In this document: piece by piece, positions 34,487 through 43,612 of the stretch
Position numbering within the stretch: the stretch's first letter is position 1
How the letters are laid out: the number at the start of each line of letters is the position of its first letter
Assembly (NCBI RefSeq): GCF_900110025.1
Contig: NZ_FOCE01000001.1
Span: 413,382-477,381, forward strand
Source of the DNA: Gemmobacter aquatilis
GTDB lineage: Bacteria > Pseudomonadota > Alphaproteobacteria > Rhodobacterales > Rhodobacteraceae
DNA: 64,000 nt
Reading direction: 5' to 3'
Made by a program: the position numbers and the translations under genes
The notes under the pieces: generated by a model
What the model saw: only the letters and a program-made list of their open reading frames with translations
The model's database searches: none
Told to the model about the DNA's origin: nothing

Positions 34487-35134
34487 ATGTTTTCCAAGGC
34501 TTCCCTGATCCTCGGTCTGACCGGCTTCGCCTTTCTGGCGGGCTGCGTCGATCCCTACCAATATGAAGACCCCAATGCCCGCGCCAAGGGGGCTGCGACC
34601 TTTGGGGCGATCATCGGCGGCGTGGCCGGTGCCAACTCTGGCGGCGATGACAAACTGGCCAAGGCGGTTCTTGGAGCGGCGGCAGGGGCTGCGATCGGCG
34701 GCGCCATCGGCAATTCGCTGGACAAGCAGGCGGCGGAACTGCGCCAGCAGATGAGCGGGTCGTCCACCGTGACCAATACCGGCAATTCGCTGGTGGTGAC
34801 CATGCCGCAGGACATCCTGTTCGCCACCGACAGCGCGACGCTGCGCTATGACCTGCAGGGCGATATCCGCGCCGTGGCGGCCAACCTGACCCGCTATCCC
34901 AACAGCCGGGTGCAGGTGGTGGGCCATACCGACAACAGCGGCACCGCCGCCTATAACCAGGATCTGTCGGAACGCCGGGCGCAATCGGTGGCCGCCGTTC
35001 TGATGCAGGGCGGCGTGGCGCCCTCGCGCATTGCGGCCTATGGCCGGGGCGAGGATCAGCCGATTGCGTCGAACCTGACGGTGGAAGGCCGGGCGCAGAA
35101 CCGCCGGGTGGAGATCACCATCATCCCGAACTGA
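34487..35134 (+). CDS. OmpA-family outer-membrane lipoprotein
   Basis: The 215-aa product has a lipoprotein signal (MFSKASLILGLTGFAFLAGC) with the lipobox LAGC. Next comes a glycine-rich stretch with a glycine-zipper look (ATFGAIIGGVAGANSGG, then AAAGAAIGGAIGNSLD), and then an OmpA C-terminal domain binding peptidoglycan (VVGHTDNSGTAAYNQDLSERRAQSV, then NRRVEITI). It should tie the outer membrane to the wall. ATG 34487 is chosen over 34472 because it sets the signal peptide and has GAGG upstream. Confidence 0.93.
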   Translation: MFSKASLILGLTGFAFLAGCVDPYQYEDPNARAKGAATFGAIIGGVAGANSGGDDKLAKAVLGAAAGAAIGGAIGNSLDKQAAELRQQMSGSSTVTNTGNSLVVTMPQDILFATDSATLRYDLQGDIRAVAANLTRYPNSRVQVVGHTDNSGTAAYNQDLSERRAQSVAAVLMQGGVAPSRIAAYGRGEDQPIASNLTVEGRAQNRRVEITIIPN

Positions 35135-35153
35135 TCGGGGGGCACGGAACATC

Positions 35154-35187
35154 AAAGGGGGGGCGCGGTGCTGCGCCCCCCCCTTTT
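35154..35187 (+). terminator. Terminator after the OmpA-family gene
   Basis: A long G/C stem (GGGGGGGCGC with GCGCCCCCCC, loop GGTGCT) is followed by five T. Confidence 0.85.
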
Positions 35188-35243
35188 TCATTGCCCCGCC
35201 CCGGCTTTGGTCATAATTTCTGACCAGAGGAGCCGAGGAACCC

Positions 35244-36011
35244 ATGCCGTTTGAAAAAGTCACCTCCGAGCGTCTGGCGCAAAGTGTCGCGCGGCAGATC
35301 GAGCTGCTGATCCTGCGCGGCATCCTGCGGCCCGGCGAACGCCTGCCGGCGGAACGCGATCTGGCCGAGCGGCTGGGCGTGTCGCGCCCGTCGCTGCGCG
35401 AGGCGCTGGAGGCGCTGGAGCAGAAGGGGCTGGTGGTCAGCCGCCCCGGATCGGGTGTGTTCATCGCCGAGGTGCTGGGGTCTGCCTTCTCGCCCGCGCT
35501 GATCGAGCTGTTCGCGGCGCATGACGAGGCGGTATATGATTATCTGGATTTCCGCCGCGATCTGGAAGGGTTGGCGGCGGAACGCGCCGCGCGGCTGGGA
35601 TCGGATACCGATCTGGAAGTGATCGCCACGATCTTCGCCAAGATGGAGGCGGCGCATCAGAAGCGCGACCCCAGCGACGAGTCGGCGCTGGATGCGCAAT
35701 TCCACATGGCGATCATCGAGGCGAGCCATAATGTGGTGATGCTGCACATGATGCGGTCGATGTTCGATCTGCTGCGGCAGGGCGTGTTCTACAACCGCGC
35801 GATGATGTTCAAGAACCGCATGACGCGCGATCATCTGCTGGACCAGCACCGCGCCATCAACGCCGCGCTGCAGGCGCGCGATCCGGCGGCCGCGCGGGCG
35901 GCGATTGCGGCACATATGGATTATGTCGAGGACGCGCTGGCCGAACAGGCCAAGGCCGAACGCAACGAGGCGGTGGCCCGGCTGCGCATCGAACACGAGC
36001 GCAATCGCTGA
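35244..36011 (+). CDS. GntR-family regulator, FadR/PdhR type
   Basis: The 255-aa protein has the GntR winged helix at residues 10-75 (ILRPGERLPAERDLAERLGVSRPSLREALEALEQKGLV) and an all-helical FCD domain (DFRRDLEGLAAERAA, then FHMAIIEASHNVVM) whose histidines usually bind a metal and an organic acid. PdhR, LldR and GlcC are relatives. The effector is unknown, and no metabolic gene adjoins it in the same direction. It ends at a strong bidirectional terminator shared with the ATP synthase operon. Confidence 0.9.
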   Translation: MPFEKVTSERLAQSVARQIELLILRGILRPGERLPAERDLAERLGVSRPSLREALEALEQKGLVVSRPGSGVFIAEVLGSAFSPALIELFAAHDEAVYDYLDFRRDLEGLAAERAARLGSDTDLEVIATIFAKMEAAHQKRDPSDESALDAQFHMAIIEASHNVVMLHMMRSMFDLLRQGVFYNRAMMFKNRMTRDHLLDQHRAINAALQARDPAAARAAIAAHMDYVEDALAEQAKAERNEAVARLRIEHERNR

Positions 36012-36016
36012 AACGC

Positions 36017-36048
36017 AAAAAGCCCCGGCGCGGTGCCGGGGCTTTTTT
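36017..36048. terminator. Bidirectional terminator between GntR gene and atp operon
   Basis: AAAAAGCCCCGGC and GCCGGGGCTTTTTT form a strong stem with A and T tails, which works for both converging transcripts. Confidence 0.88.
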
Positions 36049-36067
36049 GTGTGTCGCGCCAGTCTGC

Positions 36068-36616
36068 TCAGTGCAGCTTGGCATCCACCTGGGCAATTGC
36101 GGCGTCGATCGTCGCAGCGGCGTTGAGCTGCTTCGACAGGATCTCGGACGCGGCAGAGATTGCCACATCCACCGCGCGTTCGCGCACTTCGCGCACGGCG
36201 CCCGCTTCGGCAGAGGCGATGCGCTCTTCGGCAGCGGCCAGACGGCGGGCGATGGAAACCTTGAGGGCTTCCTTGGCCTGCGCTGCGGCAGCCATGGCCT
36301 CTTCCTTGGCACCGGCGACGATGCGTTCGGATTGCTCCAGCATTTCCTTCTGCTTGCGCTCATAGGAGGCAAGGATCGCCTTGGCCTCTTCGCGCAGCAG
36401 ACGGGCTTCTTCCAGCTCGGCCTTGATCTGGGTGGCGCGGCCATCCAGCATGGAGCCCAGCTTGGCGGGAACCTTGGCAACCAGCAGAATACCGATGAAC
36501 ACCAAGAAGGCGATCAGCACGATGAAGTTCGTGTTGTGCAGCGAGACGAACGGGCCGGAGGCCGCAAGGGCCGGGCTCGCCATCAGGGCAGCGGCAATCA
36601 GGATCAGCTTGTTCAT
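36068..36616 (-). CDS. atpF: ATP synthase F0 subunit b
   Basis: The 182-aa subunit forms half of the peripheral stalk that holds F1 against F0. It starts with a signal-like segment (MNKLILIAAALMASPALAAS), has one membrane helix (FIVLIAFLVFIGILLVA) and then a long charged coiled coil (LEEARLLREEAKAILASYERKQKEMLEQ). The cleavable-looking N-terminus is common in alphaproteobacterial b. It is the last gene of the operon, 4 bp after b'. Confidence 0.93.
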   Translation of the reverse strand: MNKLILIAAALMASPALAASGPFVSLHNTNFIVLIAFLVFIGILLVAKVPAKLGSMLDGRATQIKAELEEARLLREEAKAILASYERKQKEMLEQSERIVAGAKEEAMAAAAQAKEALKVSIARRLAAAEERIASAEAGAVREVRERAVDVAISAASEILSKQLNAAATIDAAIAQVDAKLH

Positions 36617-36620
36617 GGGC

Positions 36621-37154
36621 TTACCCTTTCAGCCGGGCGGCAACGGCCGCCGACACGGTTTCGGCATCGACCTGACCACCCAGCACGGAGACCAGCTCCA
36701 GCGCGGTGTCTTTCGCCACTTCGGTGACGCTTTCCAGCGCACCGGCCCGGATTTCCCCGATGCGGGCTTCCGATTGCGCCGCTTTCGCCGCGATTTCGGC
36801 ATCGGCCTTGGCGGTGGCAATGTCGAGATCCGCCTGGATTTCGGCCTTGGCCTGCGCCACGATCTTGGCCGCCTCGGCGCGGGCCTTGGCCAGCGCGTCG
36901 TTATAGGCCTTCTCGGCGGCGACCGCCTTTTGCTTCAGCTCTTCAGCCGCAGCAAGGTCGTTGGTGATGGTGCCGCTGCGCTCGGCCAGAACTGCCCCGA
37001 TCCGGGGAAGGGCCACGCGCGACAGCACGAAATAGATCACGACAAGCGCGACAAGGAGCCAGAAGATCTGGTTGGCCCAGGTCGAGATGTCGAGCTGCGG
37101 CATACCGACGGCGTGGGTCGCCGCGGCCGCCGCTTCATGCGCTTCGGTCGCCAT
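36621..37154 (-). CDS. atpX: ATP synthase F0 subunit b'
   Basis: The 177-aa subunit pairs with b in the peripheral stalk, as in photosynthetic and related alphaproteobacteria. It has [22 protein letters not shown] as its membrane helix, then [34 protein letters not shown] and a coiled coil. A b' beside b indicates a heterodimeric stalk. The name atpX follows use in Rhodobacter. Confidence 0.9.
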   Translation of the reverse strand: MATEAHEAAAAATHAVGMPQLDISTWANQIFWLLVALVVIYFVLSRVALPRIGAVLAERSGTITNDLAAAEELKQKAVAAEKAYNDALAKARAEAAKIVAQAKAEIQADLDIATAKADAEIAAKAAQSEARIGEIRAGALESVTEVAKDTALELVSVLGGQVDAETVSAAVAARLKG

Positions 37155-37232
37155 GTTGTTTCCTCACGTCCATCAAACACTTGGCCGGGGGGCGTTGCGC
37201 CCCGCCGGCCGAGAAGCTCAGGCGCGTCAGGA

Positions 37233-37478
37233 TCAGACGGCGAACATCAGCAGCAGGGCGATCAGGAACGAGAAGATGCCCAGAGCTTCGGCAAACGCGA
37301 TGCCGACGAAGAGGTTGGCGGTCTGCGAGGCAGCGGCCGAGGGGTTGCGCAGGGCGCCGGCGAGGAAGTTGCCAGCGATGTTGCCCACGCCGATACCAGC
37401 GCCGCCCAGACCGATGGCAGCCAGACCGGCGCCGATGTATTTGCCCATAAGCGCGAGTTGTGCGACTTCAGCTTCCAT
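37233..37478 (-). CDS. atpE: ATP synthase F0 subunit c
   Basis: The 81-aa hairpin subunit forms the proton-driven ring. The first helix has [14 protein letters not shown], the polar loop is RNPSAAAS, and the second helix has the proton-carrying glutamate in [14 protein letters not shown]. No sodium-binding pattern is evident, so proton coupling is expected. Confidence 0.96.
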   Translation of the reverse strand: MEAEVAQLALMGKYIGAGLAAIGLGGAGIGVGNIAGNFLAGALRNPSAAASQTANLFVGIAFAEALGIFSFLIALLLMFAV

Positions 37479-37523
37479 TGTTCGTCTCCTTTGGAATTCG
37501 AATTTAGGTTGGTAGTCCGGACC

Positions 37524-38306
37524 TTAGTGGTGGGCGCCGCCCACCGCGTCTTTCAGGTAGACGCAGGTCAGAATGGTGAAAACATATGCTTGCACGACGG
37601 CCACGAGCAGTTCGAGGCCATAGATCGCGGTCACGGCACCAATGGCCACCGGCGAGATCACCGCCATCGAGGCGAAGCCCGCGAACACTTTCATCACGGC
37701 GTGGCCTGCCATCAGGTTGCCGGCAAGACGAATGGAGTGGCTGACCGGGCGCACGAAGTACGAGATGACTTCGATGATTGCCAGCACCGGGCGCAGCGCC
37801 AGCGGCGCCGAGGACACCCAGAACATGCCGAGGAAGCCGATGCCGTTGCGGATCAGGCCGAGAATGGTGACCCCGAGGAACACCAGCAGCGCCAGCGTCA
37901 CGGTGACGGCGACATGGCTGGTGGAGGTGAAGCTCATCGGCAGCAGGCCAAGCAGGTTGGCGAAAAGGATGAAGAGGAACAGCGTCATGACATAGGGGAA
38001 GTATTTCACCCCGTCATGGCCGGTCACGTCTTCGACCATCTTGTAGATGAAGCCGTAGATCAGTTCGACCACGGACTGGACGCGCGACGGGATGATGGCG
38101 CGGCCACGCGAACCGAACACCATCAGCGCGATGATGGCCAGAACGGTCAGGCCGATCCAGACGGTGACATTGGTGATTTCATACCACTGGATGTCAGCCG
38201 TGCATTCATTGATCACGGTTCCGGCGTCATCGTGGCAGAACCACCGCGAGACGACGAATTGATCCATCGGGTGAATTGCAAAGCCGGTCTCAGCCACGTC
38301 TGTCAT
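37524..38306 (-). CDS. atpB: ATP synthase F0 subunit a
   Basis: The 260-aa subunit carries the proton half-channels. Five to six membrane helices are visible. The essential arginine is in [13 protein letters not shown], and the last helix has [20 protein letters not shown]. Its start overlaps atpI by 17 bp, and atpE follows after 45 bp. Confidence 0.96.
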   Translation of the reverse strand: MTDVAETGFAIHPMDQFVVSRWFCHDDAGTVINECTADIQWYEITNVTVWIGLTVLAIIALMVFGSRGRAIIPSRVQSVVELIYGFIYKMVEDVTGHDGVKYFPYVMTLFLFILFANLLGLLPMSFTSTSHVAVTVTLALLVFLGVTILGLIRNGIGFLGMFWVSSAPLALRPVLAIIEVISYFVRPVSHSIRLAGNLMAGHAVMKVFAGFASMAVISPVAIGAVTAIYGLELLVAVVQAYVFTILTCVYLKDAVGGAHH

Positions 38307-38652
38307 CCTTCGGTTCCGGCGGGTGCCCCGCCTGCGTCTGTGCCCCTTGGGCCTTCGCCTGTTTTTCAGCCATGTCGCGGGCGGTGCCCATCATGGTCTT
38401 GATCCCGGCGATAAAGCCCAGCAGACCGAAGACCAGCAGGAAGATGGGCAGCGTGTCGAACAACCAGTCCAACCCGTAGCCAATGCCGAGACCGAGGACC
38501 ATCCCCGAAACCAGCTCTATCACCATCCGCCAGGCCTGTTCGCCCTGCGAGAAATCTGTGCCTGCATCGGAGGCCTTGGTCTTGGCGCCCTTCACCTGCG
38601 ACAGCCGCGCATCCAATGCGCGAAGCCGCTCGGGATCGGGTTCGTCCGCCAT
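38290..38652 (-). CDS. atpI: ATP synthase protein I
   Basis: The 120-aa protein helps assemble the c ring. It has a charged N-terminus ([19 protein letters not shown]) and two helices ([19 protein letters not shown] and [20 protein letters not shown]). I use ATG 38652 (MADEPDPE). It is the first gene of the F0 operon; the F1 genes are not in the window, a split typical of Rhodobacterales. Confidence 0.9.
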   Translation of the reverse strand: MADEPDPERLRALDARLSQVKGAKTKASDAGTDFSQGEQAWRMVIELVSGMVLGLGIGYGLDWLFDTLPIFLLVFGLLGFIAGIKTMMGTARDMAEKQAKAQGAQTQAGHPPEPKDDRRG

Positions 38653-38820
38653 GATCTGGGTCCCCTGAACAGTCGCGGCGAACCTACGGAAGGGGGGGCT
38701 GTGAGTCAAGGTGCTTGCGCCTGCAGAAACTGCCTTCAACACATTGAAATCATGAAATTTTTCAAATTAGCCTTCGGGGCGGCGGGGCTGTTAGCGCCCT
38801 CACGGCGGCGTGAGACATAT

Positions 38821-38836
38821 TCAACCATCCGGTTGA
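38821..38836. promoter_or_regulatory. Candidate ArsR-family operator
   Basis: TCAACC-ATCC-GGTTGA is an inverted repeat 31 bp before the ArsR-family start. CAACCAT-type palindromes are usual for this subgroup, so self-repression is likely. Confidence 0.6.
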
Positions 38837-38867
38837 CGATGCCGGGGCGCGCTGCCAAGGATGGCGG

Positions 38868-39200
38868 ATGACCGACCCGCTGAGCCCCATTTTCGCCGCC
38901 CTGGCCGATCCGACGCGGCGCACCATCCTTGGCATGTTGCTGGAGGATGACATGGCGGTGACCGATGTGGCCGAGCCGTTCCAGATGTCGCTGGCCGCGA
39001 TTTCCAAACATCTGCAGGTGCTGGCCGAGGCCGGGCTGATCAGCCGCGAGAAGCGCGGGCGGGTGATCTGGTGCAAGCTGGAGCCGGATGCGCTGAAGGC
39101 GGCCTCGGTCTGGATGCAGGGCTTCGGGCAGTTCGAGCCGGTGGATCTGGACGCGCTGGAGCGGTTTCTGGCGGTGGAGTTGCAGGACGGCGAGGGCTGA
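38868..39200 (+). CDS. ArsR-family winged-helix regulator
   Basis: The 110-aa repressor begins IFAALADPTRRTILGMLLEDDMAVTDVAEPFQMSLAAISKHLQVL, the ArsR winged helix. The metal-binding CVC box of true arsenic sensors is absent, so it is more like the subgroup that controls SRPBCC/AHSA1 genes. No such gene follows here; instead a repeat element and the converging malonyl-CoA synthase gene do. The target is therefore unknown. Confidence 0.88.
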   Translation: MTDPLSPIFAALADPTRRTILGMLLEDDMAVTDVAEPFQMSLAAISKHLQVLAEAGLISREKRGRVIWCKLEPDALKAASVWMQGFGQFEPVDLDALERFLAVELQDGEG

Positions 39201-39219
39201 GCCTGTGGCTTGGGGCGGA

Positions 39220-39275
39220 CCGGGGGCTTTGCGCCCCCGGACCCCCGCAGGATATTTGGGCCAAGATGAAAGAAC
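39220..39275 (+). repeat. GC hairpin plus GGATATTT element
   Basis: CCGGGGGC-TTTGC-GCCCCCGG (39220-39240) is followed by ACCCCCGCAGGATATTTGG and an A/G-rich tail. It is the same composite as at 19889-19935 and lies after the ArsR-family gene, where it may end transcription. Confidence 0.6.
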
Positions 39276-39285
39276 TATTGCCAGG

Positions 39286-40797
39286 TCAGCCCGTGAAGCG
39301 GGTCTTGTAGGCGTCGCGCAGCAGGTTCTTTTGCACTTTGCCCATGGTGTTGCGCGGCAGATCGGGCAGGACCACGGCGGCTTTCGGCTGCTTGAAGCGG
39401 GCGAGCTTGTCGCGGATCGCGGCCAGTGCGGCATCGGGATCAAGGGTGACGCCCTTTTGCGGCACAAGGACGGCAAAGACCGCCTCGCCGAAATCGGGAT
39501 GCGGCAGGCCGATCACCGCGCTTTCCAGCACGCCCGGCACCTCGTCCAGCAGCAGTTCCACCTCTTTCGGGTAGACGTTGAAACCGCCCGAGATCACCAG
39601 ATCCTTGGCGCGGCCGACGATCACCACATAGCCGTCGGCATCCCTGCACCCCAGATCGCCGGTGACGAACCAGCCATCTTCGCGCAACTCCTCGCGCGTC
39701 TTCTCGGGCATCTGCCAATAGCCCTTGAAGACATTGGGGCCGCGCACCTCGATCACGCCAACCTCGCCTTGCGCGACCGGCGCACCCTCGGGCGTCAGGA
39801 TGCGCAATTCGACGCCCGGCAGGGGGAAGCCCACGGTGCCCGCGCGGCGCTCGCCCTCGTAGGGGTTGGAGGTGCTCATGTTGGTTTCGGTCATGCCGTA
39901 GCGTTCGAGAATCCGGTGGCCGGTGCGGGATTCGAACTGCTGATGCGTTTCGGCCAGCAAGGGGGCGGAGCCGGAGATGAACAGCCGCATGTGCCGGGCT
40001 GCGGCGCGGTCAAACCGGGGGTCATCGAGCAGGCGGGTATAGAAGGTGGGCACGCCCATCATAGTGGTGGCGCGCGGCAGCAGGCGCAGCACGGTTTCCA
40101 CATCGAAGCCCGGCAGGAAGATCATCGTGCCGCCGGTCAGCAGGCTGATATTGGAGGCGACGAACAACCCGTGGGTGTGGAAGATCGGCAGGGCGTGCAG
40201 CAGCACGTCATCGGCGGTGAAGCGCCACAGGTCCACCAGAACCTCGGCATTGGAGAGAAGGTTGCGATGGGTCAGCATCGCGCCCTTCGACCGCCCGGTG
40301 GTGCCGGAGGTATAGAGGAAGGCCGCCAGATCCTCTGGCCCGCGTTCGGCGGGGGTGATGGTGTCGGGCTGGTTTGCGGCGGCCTCGGACAGCGTGCCGC
40401 TGCCATCGGCGTTCAGCGTCAGGACCGTGGCGCCGTGGCGGGTGGCGACAGGTTCCAGTGTGGCGCGTTTCGCGGCGTCGCAGAGGAAGATTTTCGGTGT
40501 GGCATTGCCGAGGAAATAATCAACCTCATCCGCGGTATAGGCGGTGTTCAGCGGCAGGAAGATCGCCCCCAGCGCCACGGCGGCGCCATAGCTGGCCAGC
40601 GCCTCGGGCGATTTGGCGATCTGCACGGCGATGCGGTCGCCCACCCCCAGCCCCGCCGCGCGCAGCGCATGGGCCTGCCGGGCCACCAGCCGCAGGAAGG
40701 CATCGCCGCTGAGTTCGGACCCGTCGGGCAGGATCAGGAAGGCAGAGCTGCGACCGGCAAGCGGGGCGAACAGGGCATCGAACAGGGTGTTGGGCAT
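39286..40797 (-). CDS. matB: Malonyl-CoA synthase (malonate-CoA ligase)
   Basis: The 503-aa acyl-adenylating enzyme matches MatB, which makes malonyl-CoA from malonate. It starts MPNTLFDALFAPLAG and has the ATP loop LYTSGTTGRSKGAM, the YGMTETNMSTSNPY block, GDLGCRDADGYVVIVGRAKD and the C-terminal lysine region PRNTMGKVQKN. The length fits. I use ATG 40797; the open frame upstream has no family similarity. No malonate transport or decarboxylase gene lies nearby. Confidence 0.85.
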   Translation of the reverse strand: MPNTLFDALFAPLAGRSSAFLILPDGSELSGDAFLRLVARQAHALRAAGLGVGDRIAVQIAKSPEALASYGAAVALGAIFLPLNTAYTADEVDYFLGNATPKIFLCDAAKRATLEPVATRHGATVLTLNADGSGTLSEAAANQPDTITPAERGPEDLAAFLYTSGTTGRSKGAMLTHRNLLSNAEVLVDLWRFTADDVLLHALPIFHTHGLFVASNISLLTGGTMIFLPGFDVETVLRLLPRATTMMGVPTFYTRLLDDPRFDRAAARHMRLFISGSAPLLAETHQQFESRTGHRILERYGMTETNMSTSNPYEGERRAGTVGFPLPGVELRILTPEGAPVAQGEVGVIEVRGPNVFKGYWQMPEKTREELREDGWFVTGDLGCRDADGYVVIVGRAKDLVISGGFNVYPKEVELLLDEVPGVLESAVIGLPHPDFGEAVFAVLVPQKGVTLDPDAALAAIRDKLARFKQPKAAVVLPDLPRNTMGKVQKNLLRDAYKTRFTG

Positions 40798-40982
40798 GGC
40801 ATCCTCCGGGGCGGCTGGGGACTGATTGCCATGCAAGGCGGGCACGCTCAAGCCGCTGCGTTTCGCAAGTGGAAACAGGATGGTGACAGGGTTGGCAATT
40901 TCGGCGCTAAGGGGCCGTGGCGCTGCCGCATTTTGGCCCCGGTTGCTTGTCAACCTGTGCTTGCAAGACCGAGGAGAACCCC

Positions 40983-41144
40983 ATGAGCTTCGTGACCCGT
41001 CTGATGAGCCGCCTGCGCAAAACCCCCGGCACCAGCGCGGAGGAGGAGTTGTTCGACCTGCATCTGCGCAAGATGAACAGCCGTTACCGTGCCGGGTGCC
41101 GCGCGACGCCGTTCAAAAATTCACGCTCACACCAGGCAGTCTGA
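40983..41144 (+). CDS. Small hypothetical protein, 53 aa
   Basis: The short product starts MSFVTRLMSRLRKTPGTSAEEELFDLHLRKMN and has a good AGGAGAA site before its ATG. It is basic and may be helical. Its last 32 bp overlap the convergent mipZ gene, so only the first 40 codons are free. It is supported by the start signal alone. Confidence 0.45.
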   Translation: MSFVTRLMSRLRKTPGTSAEEELFDLHLRKMNSRYRAGCRATPFKNSRSHQAV

Positions 41145-41922
41145 GCTCGGCAATCAGATCGCGCACTTCCTGTCGGGCGGCAATGTTCGACAGGTTGAGC
41201 TGATCGACGCCGGTATCGCGCAGGTCCAGCAAGGTCAGGCCGCGCGGGAACAGCTCGCGGAAGATCACGCGCTCGGTAAAGCCGGGGGCGACGCGGAAGC
41301 CGATGCGTTTCGACAGATCTTCCAGCGCGGCGCCGACCTTTTTCTTGTTGTGCATCTGCTGGGCGCCAAGGCGGTTGCGCAACACGATCCAGTCGATGGG
41401 CTTCAACCCGGCCTGTGCGCGCAATTGCCGCGCATTCCACACCATTTCGGAATAGATCGAAGGGCCCTTCACCTTGTTGGTGTCGGGGTCGATGCGGGCC
41501 AGCAGGTCGAAATCCACGAAACTGTCATTCAGCGGCGTGATCAGCGTATCGGCAAGGCTGTGGGCAACCTGGCTGAGCCTTGTGTGCGAGCCGGGGCAGT
41601 CGATCACGATGAAATCGCTGACCGGGTCCAATTCGCCGATCGCGGCGGACAGGCGGTGATCGAAAGGATTTTCGCCCGGTTGCAGCGTGGCGGGATCGAC
41701 CTCGGGCAATTCGCGGTAATCGGGCGAGGGCAGCGAGACGTTGTTCTTGGCAAGCCAGGCGCGGCGGTTTTCGACATAGCGCCCGAAACTGCGCTGGCGC
41801 AGATCCAGATCCAGCGCGCCGACGCGATGGCCCATGCGGGCCAGTGCGGTGCCCACATGCATACAGGTCGTGGATTTGCCCGACCCGCCCTTTTCGTTAC
41901 CGACAACGATGATATGCGCCAT
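41113..41922 (-). CDS. mipZ: Division-site positioning ATPase MipZ
   Basis: MipZ forms polar gradients and blocks FtsZ assembly away from midcell in alphaproteobacteria. The 269-aa protein has the deviant Walker A NEKGGSGKSTTCMHVG, the LDLDLRQRSFGRYVENR signature and DFIVIDCPGSHTRLSQVAHSLADTLITPLNDSFVDFD, all typical of MipZ rather than of plasmid ParA. I use ATG 41922. The 197-bp gap upstream separates it from a divergent glycosyltransferase gene. Confidence 0.93.
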   Translation of the reverse strand: MAHIIVVGNEKGGSGKSTTCMHVGTALARMGHRVGALDLDLRQRSFGRYVENRRAWLAKNNVSLPSPDYRELPEVDPATLQPGENPFDHRLSAAIGELDPVSDFIVIDCPGSHTRLSQVAHSLADTLITPLNDSFVDFDLLARIDPDTNKVKGPSIYSEMVWNARQLRAQAGLKPIDWIVLRNRLGAQQMHNKKKVGAALEDLSKRIGFRVAPGFTERVIFRELFPRGLTLLDLRDTGVDQLNLSNIAARQEVRDLIAELRLPGVSVNF

Positions 41923-42119
41923 GGCGGCCTGTCCCCGTCTGTTCTGCCTTCGCGCTACCCTCTGACGCGGCCGCGCGCAAGAGGGCACGGGCGCGGGTGC
42001 CTGCCACTTGGGCAGCGGCGCCGCGCAAGCGGGCGGAAACGCTGGGGCCGGGCGAATCTGCTTGCCGCACGGACAGGGGATGCGGCAGGTCAGGGGGACG
42101 CGATGCCAGGGAGGGCAGA

Positions 42120-43400
42120 ATGACGGCACCAAGGTCTGTGCGGCTATTGCTGATTGCCGAGGCGGCCAACCCGGAATGGGTGAGTGTGCCACTGGTCGGC
42201 TGGTCCATGGCGCGGGCGCTGGCAGCGCGGCATCAGGCGCATATCGTGACGCAGTTGCGCAACCGCGAGGCCTTTCTGCGCGCCGGTCTGATCGAGGGGC
42301 AGGAGTTCACCGCGATTGATACCGAGGCGATTGACGGGCGGGTCTGGCGGATGGCCAAGGCGCTGCGGCTGGGGGAAAAGGGCGCCTGGCAGGCGCTGAC
42401 CGCGCTGTCCTCATTGACCTATCGGTATTTCGAGCGGCAGGTCTGGCGGCGCTTTGGCCCGCAGATCGAGGCGGGGGCCTTTGACATCGTGCACCGCATC
42501 ACCCCGCTGACGCCGACGGCGGTCAGCACACTGGCGCCGCGCTGTCGGCAGGCGGGGGTCGGCTTCGTGCTGGGGCCGCTGAATGGCGGGGCGCCCTGGC
42601 CCAAGGGCTTTGCCGGGGCGCAGCGGCGCGAGCGGGAGTTTCTGATGCCGCTGCGGCAGGCCTACAAGCTGCAACCCGGCTACCGCGCAATGCTGGCGGC
42701 CAGCGATCTGATCCTGTGCGGATCGCGCGACACGCAGGGGGACATTCCGGCAGCCTATCAAGGCAAGACCCGGCTGATGGCGGAAAACGGCATCGACCTT
42801 GCGCGCTTTCCCGAGCCGCCGCCGCGTGTGCCTTCGCAGGTGTTGCGTGCCTGTTTCGTCGGGCGACTGGTGCCCTATAAGGGCTGCGACATGGTGCTGG
42901 AGGCCGCCCTGCCCTATCTGGCCACCGGGCAAATGGTGCTGGATATCGCTGGCACCGGGCCGGAAGAGCAGCGGCTGCGCGACTATGTGGCGGCGCAGGG
43001 GCTGGGTGCGGCGGTGCGTTTTCACGGCTGGGTGGATCATCGCAAGGTGCGCGAGATCTTCGCGGGCGCAGATCTGTTCACCTTCCCTTCGATCCGCGAA
43101 TTCGGCGGTGGCGTGGTGCTGGAGGCGATGGCCTGTCGCTGCGTGCCGGTGGTGGCCGACCATGCAGGCCCGTCTGAACTGGTGGATGCGGCGGTGGGTT
43201 ACAAGCTGCCGGTCAGCGGCGGGCGCGCCGGGCTGATCGAGGCGCTGCGGGCACAGATCGGCGCGGTGCTGGCGGATCGCGCGCGGCTGACGCAACAGGC
43301 CGAGACCGGCTATCGCCGGGTGCTGGAGCAATACACCTGGCAGGCCAAGGCCGAAACGATCACCCGGCTGTATGCCGAGGCGCTGCCGCGGCTGTTCTGA
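42120..43400 (+). CDS. Glycosyltransferase, GT4 type
   Basis: The 426-aa protein has the two-domain GT-B pattern. The C-terminal part shows CFVGRLVPYKGCDMVLEA, LDIAGTGPEEQRLRDYV, FHGWVDHRKVREIFAGADLFTFPSIREFGGGVVLEAMAC and the nucleotide-sugar-binding E-x7-E in that last stretch. It probably adds a sugar to a surface polysaccharide or lipid. No other polysaccharide gene lies nearby. ATG 42120 is preferred to a longer in-frame start with no similarity. Confidence 0.87.
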   Translation: MTAPRSVRLLLIAEAANPEWVSVPLVGWSMARALAARHQAHIVTQLRNREAFLRAGLIEGQEFTAIDTEAIDGRVWRMAKALRLGEKGAWQALTALSSLTYRYFERQVWRRFGPQIEAGAFDIVHRITPLTPTAVSTLAPRCRQAGVGFVLGPLNGGAPWPKGFAGAQRREREFLMPLRQAYKLQPGYRAMLAASDLILCGSRDTQGDIPAAYQGKTRLMAENGIDLARFPEPPPRVPSQVLRACFVGRLVPYKGCDMVLEAALPYLATGQMVLDIAGTGPEEQRLRDYVAAQGLGAAVRFHGWVDHRKVREIFAGADLFTFPSIREFGGGVVLEAMACRCVPVVADHAGPSELVDAAVGYKLPVSGGRAGLIEALRAQIGAVLADRARLTQQAETGYRRVLEQYTWQAKAETITRLYAEALPRLF

Positions 43401-43432
43401 TCCGGCAGGCGCATGGCACGGCTGAGACGGGC

Positions 43433-43503
43433 AGATGCGTATGTGAGCCAAGGTGAAAGCAGATCGCGCGGCTTGCCCTTCACCTTGGCTCACATACGCA
43501 TCT
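43433..43503. repeat. Large perfect inverted repeat, 25-bp arms
   Basis: The 25 bases at 43433-43457 are repeated exactly in inverse at 43479-43503, with a 21-base loop. The second arm runs into TCTTTTC, so it can also end the glycosyltransferase transcript. Confidence 0.85.
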
Positions 43504-43560
43504 TTTCTTGCCTGCCCACAATTTTTCTTGCCTGCCCACAATTTTTCTTGCCTGCCCACA
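43501..43560 (+). repeat. Three tandem 20-bp repeats
   Basis: The unit ATTTTTCTTGCCTGCCCACA occurs at 43521-43540 and 43541-43560, with a copy differing at its first three bases at 43501-43520. It follows the large inverted repeat directly. Confidence 0.9.
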
Positions 43561-43564
43561 ATGC

Positions 43565-43592
43565 AAAAGGCGCGCCACGGGGGCGCGCCTTT
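43565..43592 (-). terminator. Terminator of rpmE
   Basis: AAAAGGCGCGCC and GGCGCGCCTTT form an 11-bp stem 21 bp past the rpmE stop. On the minus strand it ends in four T. Confidence 0.85.
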
Positions 43593-43612
43593 CGGAACAG
43601 CGGCGGTTTGGA

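Noticed and set aside
43501-43560. CRISPR array
   Set aside because: The three 20-bp units are directly adjacent without spacers, and no cas genes are present.
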